Origin: Colimorpha sp045640985
Lineage (GTDB): Bacteria; Bacteroidota; Bacteroidia; Bacteroidales; P3
NCBI GenBank assembly: GCA_045640985.1
Contig: JAZUFZ010000037.1
Coordinates: 5,170-69,169 of the forward strand
Direction: 5' to 3'
Length of the DNA: 64,000 nucleotides
Position numbers and translations under genes: made by a program
Part shown: positions 59,619 through 64,000 of the stretch, in pieces
Position numbering within the stretch: the first letter of the stretch is position 1
Layout: every line of letters begins with the position of its first letter
The notes under the pieces: generated by a model
Told to the model about the DNA's origin: nothing
The model's database searches: none
The model's input: only the letters and a program-made list of their open reading frames with translations

Positions 59619-60143
59619 CTATTTCCACTCCAGAATCTCCACATATTCGGCGGTAATATCCAGGTTCACGTCCAGTTTCTTGCCGTTTCTCAGCGTTCCG
59701 CTCAGAAGGAACTTGTAGCCGTCCCCTTCGCGGGTCAGCGACATCTCGCCTTTATTGAACGGTGATTCGTTCACATACTCAGTCTCATTGATTACTCCCC
59801 GGAAATCATCCGGATGGTTTTCCATGCCGACATAAACGTCCGGATTCATCATCGAGAACATCAGGGAGAAATTGTCTTTCATGTCCTGTTCGGTAAGGTC
59901 ATACAGTTTGCCGATGTTGCTCTCGAACATATCGCCCTTGATCGTTGCCGGATGGAGGGTATCCATAGCGTTGGCAGACATATAGAAACGGCTGTTTTCC
60001 ACGTCAAACCCCATGTATGGCACCACATCCACCACAATACCGTCGTAGATTATCTGGTTGGGATCGGCCTTGGTGATGTTGTCATCATTGCAGCCAGTCA
60101 TTAGAAAAGGCACCAGTGCCAGAAAGAAAAATAACTTTTTCAT
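59619..60143 (-). CDS. Putative lipoprotein of unknown function
   Basis: A 174-aa lipoprotein (signal MKKLFFFLALVPFLMTGC, Cys18). The mature part looks beta-rich with paired strands towards the end (GEMSLTREGDGYKFLLSGTLRNGKKLDVNLDITAEYVEILEW), which resembles calycin-like or FimA-like lipoprotein domains without a clear match. It has its own promoter with a roughly 95-nt leader that includes complementary GGAGTCC and GGGCTCC segments. Confidence 0.65.
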   Translation of the reverse strand: MKKLFFFLALVPFLMTGCNDDNITKADPNQIIYDGIVVDVVPYMGFDVENSRFYMSANAMDTLHPATIKGDMFESNIGKLYDLTEQDMKDNFSLMFSMMNPDVYVGMENHPDDFRGVINETEYVNESPFNKGEMSLTREGDGYKFLLSGTLRNGKKLDVNLDITAEYVEILEWK

Positions 60144-60244
60144 GATTTGTATTATTTTGCATTTCGGAGCCCGTCCTGATTATAGCGCTTGTTTTCAGAG
60201 ACTTGCGGGAACGCGGACTCCATTTTTCCACCACAAGTCACACT

Positions 60245-60276
60245 GCAAATATACAAACATTTTTCATACCGCCAAA
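60245..60276 (-). promoter_or_regulatory. Promoter of the 59619 lipoprotein gene
   Basis: Minus-strand TTTG (60273-60276), 19-bp spacer, TATATTTGC (60245-60253). Confidence 0.75.
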
Positions 60277-60418
60277 CATTTTCGCCCGAAATATCCGCAC
60301 ATAAATCATAGCATACTGACAGTCAAAGCCTTACAACTCCATAAAGAAATCATTTCCCCCTCCTGAAGATTTTTTTCACTCTCCACACAATAAAAAGTGA
60401 TTTTTCTTGTTATATAAG

Positions 60419-60540
60419 CAGGTAACTTCGGTCTATCTTCTTTTTATCTCCATATTAACTTCTTTTTATCTCCTTTTCTAAGAATAAGAGATAGAAAAAA
60501 GATAAAAAGAAGATAGAAAAAAGATAAGAGCCAGTTACCC
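60419..60540. repeat. Large nested inverted repeat upstream of the DUF6266 gene
   Basis: ATCTTCTTTTTATCT (60435-60449) has an exact inverse, AGATAAAAAGAAGAT (60500-60514). Outer arms GGTAAC (60421-60426) and GTTACC (60534-60539) are also complementary. The pyrimidine-rich side contains two TTCTTTTTATCTCC direct repeats, and the purine-rich side two AGATAGAAAAAAGAT-like repeats. The gap 60277-60418 holds nothing else recognisable. Confidence 0.7.
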
Positions 60541-60584
60541 CGGTAAAACGCCTAAGAAACAACAACCTAAAAAAACATAACATC

Positions 60585-61235
60585 ATGGCAAAAGCTGAAA
60601 AAGACTCCAACAAAATCATGAGCGGCAAGGTAGGGGCACTGACCTACTACGTCCGTGGCGGCAAACAATACGTGCGCCAGTCCATCACCAAGAACAAATC
60701 CCACAGTACGAAGCAGGTACGCCAGCGCAGCCGTTTCCAGGTATGCCTCCAGAGCCTCAGCCCTCTCAAAGAGGCTTTCCGCGAAGGATTCGCCTCCCAG
60801 ATTGACGGGGCACGCACAGCCTTCAACGCCGGCATCAGCGCCAACATGTCCAGAGCCATCAAGACCGAAAACGGGAACCACGTTATTGACTGGAGCCTCG
60901 TAAGATGCAGCCAGGGCTCCGTTCCCGGCGTCGAGAACCTCCTGATTACCGGAACACTCGCCCAAGGCTATACCTTGAACTGGACCACCGCCGAAGACCA
61001 GTGGAACGCCAGAAACGATGACAACATCTGCCTCTTATGCTACGATACGGAGGATGCCCCAGCTCCGGCAAAATTCTTCGGCAGAGACAACGCCATACGC
61101 AAAGACGGAGCGTTCCGTTTCCGCCTCCCGAAGACCATGAGCGGACACAAGATTGAGGTATATGTCTTCACCGTGCGCGCAGACAGCCCCGAAGCCTCCG
61201 AAACCTGCTACTACGGACAGTTGGAGATCGACTAA
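60585..61235 (+). CDS. DUF6266 family protein
   Basis: A 216-aa protein beginning MAKAEKDSNKIMSGKVGALTYYVRGGKQYVRQ, like the Bacteroidota DUF6266 family (short N-terminus, SGKVG, then a Y/RxG segment and a beta-rich remainder). A TKQVRQRSRFQVC segment follows. The second half contains repeated beta-strand patterns (YTLNWTTAEDQWNARNDDNICLLCYD, GHKIEVYVFTVRADSPEASETCYYGQLEI). There is no signal peptide. Function unknown. It is followed by a strong terminator. Confidence 0.75.
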   Translation: MAKAEKDSNKIMSGKVGALTYYVRGGKQYVRQSITKNKSHSTKQVRQRSRFQVCLQSLSPLKEAFREGFASQIDGARTAFNAGISANMSRAIKTENGNHVIDWSLVRCSQGSVPGVENLLITGTLAQGYTLNWTTAEDQWNARNDDNICLLCYDTEDAPAPAKFFGRDNAIRKDGAFRFRLPKTMSGHKIEVYVFTVRADSPEASETCYYGQLEID

Positions 61236-61262
61236 ACATTTCCCCACAACACACTGAAATGC

Positions 61263-61306
61263 AGACGGAAGACCCACTGGAACAGGTGGAGCTTCCGTCT
61301 TTTTTC
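61263..61306 (+). terminator. Terminator of the DUF6266 gene
   Basis: AGACGGAAG pairs with CTTCCGTCT (9 bp), with an inner CCAC/GTGG pairing, followed by a T-run and TTCTT. Confidence 0.85.
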
Positions 61307-61325
61307 TTAAAAATACGACTAAAAT

Positions 61326-61357
61326 TTTGCAGAACAGAAAATTATCTGTATCTTTGC
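61326..61357 (+). promoter_or_regulatory. Promoter of the modular T9SS cargo gene
   Basis: TTTG (61326-61329), 19-bp spacer, TATCTTTGC (61349-61357). Transcription would start about 10 bp before leader element C. Confidence 0.8.
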
Positions 61358-61374
61358 ACTTTCAAACCATAACA

Positions 61375-61406
61375 ATTGTGCCCGACACGAACCAAGGGAT
61401 AATACC
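61375..61406 (+). promoter_or_regulatory. CCCGACACG start-proximal leader element, copy C
   Basis: ATTGTGCCCGACACG (61375-61389), then AACCAAGGGATAATACC to the ATG at 61407. It matches copies A (30060), B (30871) and D (62748). Confidence 0.75.
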
Positions 61407-62723
61407 ATGAAAAACAGATACAGTATGAAAAAGACATTTATCTTAACAATGCTCACGCTGGCGATATCTTTTGCCGCAGAAGCTCAGGACACACTGGAAT
61501 TTGTAAATTCAGTATATTATTGCCCATCGGCGGAATACGTGATGGACTCCACTTACGCTCCTTTTAGTACTATGTCAAATGGGTATCCTCAATTTTTCAC
61601 GCCTGTAACAAATGGCAAAAGAATGACACCCAACCAGGATATCACCATCTATGGCATAGCGACAGCCATCAATCACGAATACCCACAAGACGGCTCTCAA
61701 TACGAAAACAATCCCGGACAGATTGTTTTGTTTGACAAAGACGAGTATGGAAAATGGCAAATGTCCGATTCGGCTGATTTTGGGAATCCCTATGGAAAAT
61801 GCTACAGATATCTACACATGACCTTCAATCTATTGGTCCACCACGGACCTATATGCGATACATTAATGCCCATGCATGAAAATTATTACCAAAATCCACA
61901 TACTGAACGAGACACTTTCTATTATGGATTCAAATCATACGACTGTAGAATTGACGAAGAAGAAATTCACGCGCCTGAACATGAGTTAGATTTGTGGCAA
62001 TTCCCGTATATACGCACGATAGGATTCCACATCCCACCCCAACACGACCCAACACACCTCCATTACTGTTGGGGATACCTAAAAAAAGGACAATTCATTG
62101 AAGATGAAGTTTACGACGTTCGTTGGAAAGATCGGAATGATTGCGCTTATCATTGTTTTTTCCCGATACTGACGCCGCCGCCGTGCTATGTGCCTGAAGT
62201 GGTGGGGGTAGATGTGGTGTCGAATACGAGTTCCCGACTGACATGGAAGGCGACTCCCTACGGGGCGGATTTCGAGGTGGAATACGGCCCTCAAGGATTT
62301 GTTCCGGGAACCGGTACGGTGGTTTCGGGTATCGGAGACACCTCGGTCATTCTCTCCGGGCTGGAGGAATCGGACACCTACGAGGCTTATCTCCGCGCCC
62401 ATTGCACGCGATGCGAAGACCAGTGGTCGGACTATGCCCTGATACAGTTCACCACCACCGGAGAAAGCGTCATCGCCCCCACCGACATGGAAAAATTTGA
62501 GCTCCTCCCTAACGCCACACACCAGCAGACCACGCTCCACGCCCCCACGCTGGAGGAATATCATCTGGAAATCCTCAACGCCGCCGGACAGGTCATCCTC
62601 TCCCAGACCCTCCGCGGAGACCTCACCCTCGACGTCTCCTCCTGGCCCCGCGGCCTCTACCTCTTCCAGATCCACGGCTCCCGCCCCGACGCCTCTACCA
62701 CCAGAAAACTGATTGTAGAATAA
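61407..62723 (+). CDS. Exported modular protein with Fn3-like domain and T9SS tail
   Basis: A 438-aa protein. The signal peptide follows a short leader (MKNRYSMKKTFILTMLTLAI, cleaved around AEAQ); the ATG at 61407 is kept because the leader element sits at the same distance in the paralogue. Residues about 25-250 form an unrecognised AT-rich-coded domain. From ILTPPPCYVPEVVGVDVVS there is a fibronectin-III-like domain (SRLTWKATPYGADFEVEYG...SYEAYLRAHCTRCEDQWS). The last 80 residues (YHLEILNAAGQVILSQTLRG...PRGLYLFQIHG...TRKLIVE) are a type A T9SS sorting domain. Base composition shifts to GC-rich at the Fn3 start. Paralogue at 62780. Confidence 0.85.
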   Translation: MKNRYSMKKTFILTMLTLAISFAAEAQDTLEFVNSVYYCPSAEYVMDSTYAPFSTMSNGYPQFFTPVTNGKRMTPNQDITIYGIATAINHEYPQDGSQYENNPGQIVLFDKDEYGKWQMSDSADFGNPYGKCYRYLHMTFNLLVHHGPICDTLMPMHENYYQNPHTERDTFYYGFKSYDCRIDEEEIHAPEHELDLWQFPYIRTIGFHIPPQHDPTHLHYCWGYLKKGQFIEDEVYDVRWKDRNDCAYHCFFPILTPPPCYVPEVVGVDVVSNTSSRLTWKATPYGADFEVEYGPQGFVPGTGTVVSGIGDTSVILSGLEESDTYEAYLRAHCTRCEDQWSDYALIQFTTTGESVIAPTDMEKFELLPNATHQQTTLHAPTLEEYHLEILNAAGQVILSQTLRGDLTLDVSSWPRGLYLFQIHGSRPDASTTRKLIVE

Positions 62724-62747
62724 CAAAAAAAACAATTCAACCATAGC

Positions 62748-62779
62748 AGTTGTGCCCGACACGAACCAAGGAATATACC
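62748..62779 (+). promoter_or_regulatory. CCCGACACG start-proximal leader element, copy D
   Basis: AGTTGTGCCCGACACG (62748-62763), then AACCAAGGAATATACC to the ATG at 62780. Only 24 bp separate it from the previous stop codon and no promoter boxes lie between, so the element acts without its own promoter here. Confidence 0.75.
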
Positions 62780-64000
62780 ATGAAAAGAATAATCTTTGCG
62801 ACATTAGTTTTCCTGACTGCCTTTACCTATACTGCCAAGGCACAGGATACGGTATCTTTTGGATATGAGAATTATCTTATGCCACAGTTCCACAATTCCG
62901 AGTTGCCCAGTTTCTCAACAACCGGATTAGGGTTCGTATCTGTAGATACAATGACTGGAATATTTGTATCACAGGAAACCAGACAACCGATATATGGTGC
63001 GGCTTTTGTTCTATGGGATACATTTTTCTATAAAATGCCCTCCAGTATTTATTGGCTAACTCCGCCTACGGATGAATATATTGACACCAACCGCAATGCA
63101 TATATTAACTTCCAAATGGTTGTGTATGACAGTACTAACAAAAACGAATTTACATTCACTGATTCTGCCGCCTTCGGAAGTCTTAACATCCATCCCTATC
63201 GGTATTTTCATCTATATGGGCGCGGTTATGGTGACTTAGCATTGTATTACACCCTTGATTCGATTCTACCCATAAAGGAAGTTTATTTTGACGATGCCTA
63301 TATGCCAAACGCAAGCACCATTTATTTAGGGGTCAAGAACACTGAACACAATCATGATTCTACAATAAGTAAATTAAGAATTCTTGTATTGAACGACTAC
63401 CCATTTCAGGAATTTTACAACTACGAATTGAGGCAGGACCATTTTGGAATTCTCAGAGCATCACCAAATTTCATAGACTTTCCATGCATTTGTTGGAGAG
63501 ACAAAGCGATATTTCTATTCCCGATACTGACGCCGCCGCCATGTCATGTGCCTGAAGTGGTGGGGGTAGATGTGGTGTCGAATACGAGTTCCCGGCTGAC
63601 ATGGAAGACAACTCCCTACGGGACGGATTTCGAGGTGGAATACGGCCCTCAAGGATTTGTTCAGGGAACCGGTACGGTGGTTTCGGGTATCGGAGACACC
63701 TCGGTCATCCTCTCCGGGCTGGAGGCATCGGTCACCTACGAGGCTTACCTCCGCGCCCATTGCACGCGATGCGAAGACCAGTGGTCGGACTATGCCCTGA
63801 TACGGTCCAACCCCGCCGGGGAATGCGGCATCGCCCCCACCGACATGGAGAAATTCGTACTCCTTCCTAACGCCACCCACCAGCAGACCACGCTCCACGC
63901 CCCCACGATGGGGGAATATCATCTGGAAATCCTCAACGCCGCCGGACAGGTCATCCTCTCCCAGACCCTCCGCGGAGACCTCACCCTCGACGTCTCCTCC
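62780..64000 (+). CDS. Second modular Fn3/T9SS-tail protein, cut by window edge
   Basis: 407 codons are visible with no stop. The signal peptide MKRIIFATLVFLTAFTYTAKAQ precedes about 225 residues (DTVSFGYENYLMPQFHNSEL...) that do not obviously resemble the matching part of the 61407 protein. From FPILTPPPCHVPEVVGVDVV onward the DNA is nearly identical to that gene, covering the Fn3-like domain and the start of the sorting domain (YHLEILNAAGQVILSQTLRG), where the window ends. It shares the leader element and is probably co-transcribed with its neighbour. The role of the variable part is unknown. Confidence 0.82.
   Translation, partial: MKRIIFATLVFLTAFTYTAKAQDTVSFGYENYLMPQFHNSELPSFSTTGLGFVSVDTMTGIFVSQETRQPIYGAAFVLWDTFFYKMPSSIYWLTPPTDEYIDTNRNAYINFQMVVYDSTNKNEFTFTDSAAFGSLNIHPYRYFHLYGRGYGDLALYYTLDSILPIKEVYFDDAYMPNASTIYLGVKNTEHNHDSTISKLRILVLNDYPFQEFYNYELRQDHFGILRASPNFIDFPCICWRDKAIFLFPILTPPPCHVPEVVGVDVVSNTSSRLTWKTTPYGTDFEVEYGPQGFVQGTGTVVSGIGDTSVILSGLEASVTYEAYLRAHCTRCEDQWSDYALIRSNPAGECGIAPTDMEKFVLLPNATHQQTTLHAPTMGEYHLEILNAAGQVILSQTLRGDLTLDVSS

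Overview
The window looks like a chromosomal segment of an anaerobic, fermentative Bacteroidota (Bacteroidales-type) bacterium. The signs are a type IX secretion protein (PorQ) with several products carrying T9SS-like C-terminal domains, BspA-type LRR surface proteins, promoters of the Bacteroidota form (TTTG, about 19-20 bp, TAnnTTTGC), almost no Shine-Dalgarno sequences, a DksA/TraR protein that has lost its zinc cysteines, DUF6266 and TM2/DUF2752 proteins. This assignment is inferred from gene content; no rRNA is present.

Layout. 1-11.7 kb: a 3'-truncated UDP-glucose dehydrogenase, nagB, a UDG-like protein, porQ, a WG-repeat protein, the lysine-fermentation pair kdd-kamA, two identical tRNA-Arg(ACG) genes, a GNAT enzyme, an ECF sigma factor with a beta-barrel-like partner, and a membrane glycosyltransferase. 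12.7-17.7 kb (+): a BspA-like LRR protein, a 63-aa small protein, rpsP, rimM and a DksA-like gene. 17.8-29 kb (-): a fused oligopeptide-type ABC ATPase, an M16 protease, an O-antigen-ligase-like protein, an S41 protease, a KefB-like antiporter, radA and a U32 protein. 29.5-40.3 kb: small lipoproteins, a TM2/DUF2752 pair, argF-(membrane protein)-arcC, glyA, a second WG-repeat protein and pyrC. 40.4-46.9 kb (-): two BspA-like LRR proteins around a lipoprotein. 47.9-54.4 kb (-): an acyl-CoA transferase and a Na+-translocating methylmalonyl-CoA decarboxylase operon starting with the epimerase. 54.9-64 kb: tRNA(CAU), ruvX, def, a TPR lipoprotein, a HAD hydrolase, ADP-forming acetyl-CoA synthetase, a DUF6266 protein and two modular T9SS-tailed paralogues, the last running off the window.

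Physiology (inference): amino acids are fermented (kdd/kamA for lysine, argF/arcC for carbamoyl phosphate). Carbon leaves as propionate and acetate, with ATP made by carbamate kinase and ADP-forming acetyl-CoA synthetase, and a sodium gradient made by methylmalonyl-CoA decarboxylation. Surface proteins are exported by T9SS.

The most unusual content is non-coding. (1) Two roughly 300-nt 5' leaders, before a TM2/DUF2752 operon (30.86-31.18 kb) and before a BspA gene (46.90-47.20 kb), share a hairpin architecture although their stems differ in sequence. They also share a 7-bp loop-loop pairing in which both partners have changed together (TCTGGAC/GTCCAGA versus CTTGAGC/GCTCAAG). This is direct two-copy covariation for a structured RNA. 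(2) A start-proximal element, TTGYGCCCGACACG, lies 15-17 nt before four genes of at least three unrelated kinds. (3) Intergenic arrays of very short units with fixed periods (9, 11 and 7 nt) recur in several gaps.
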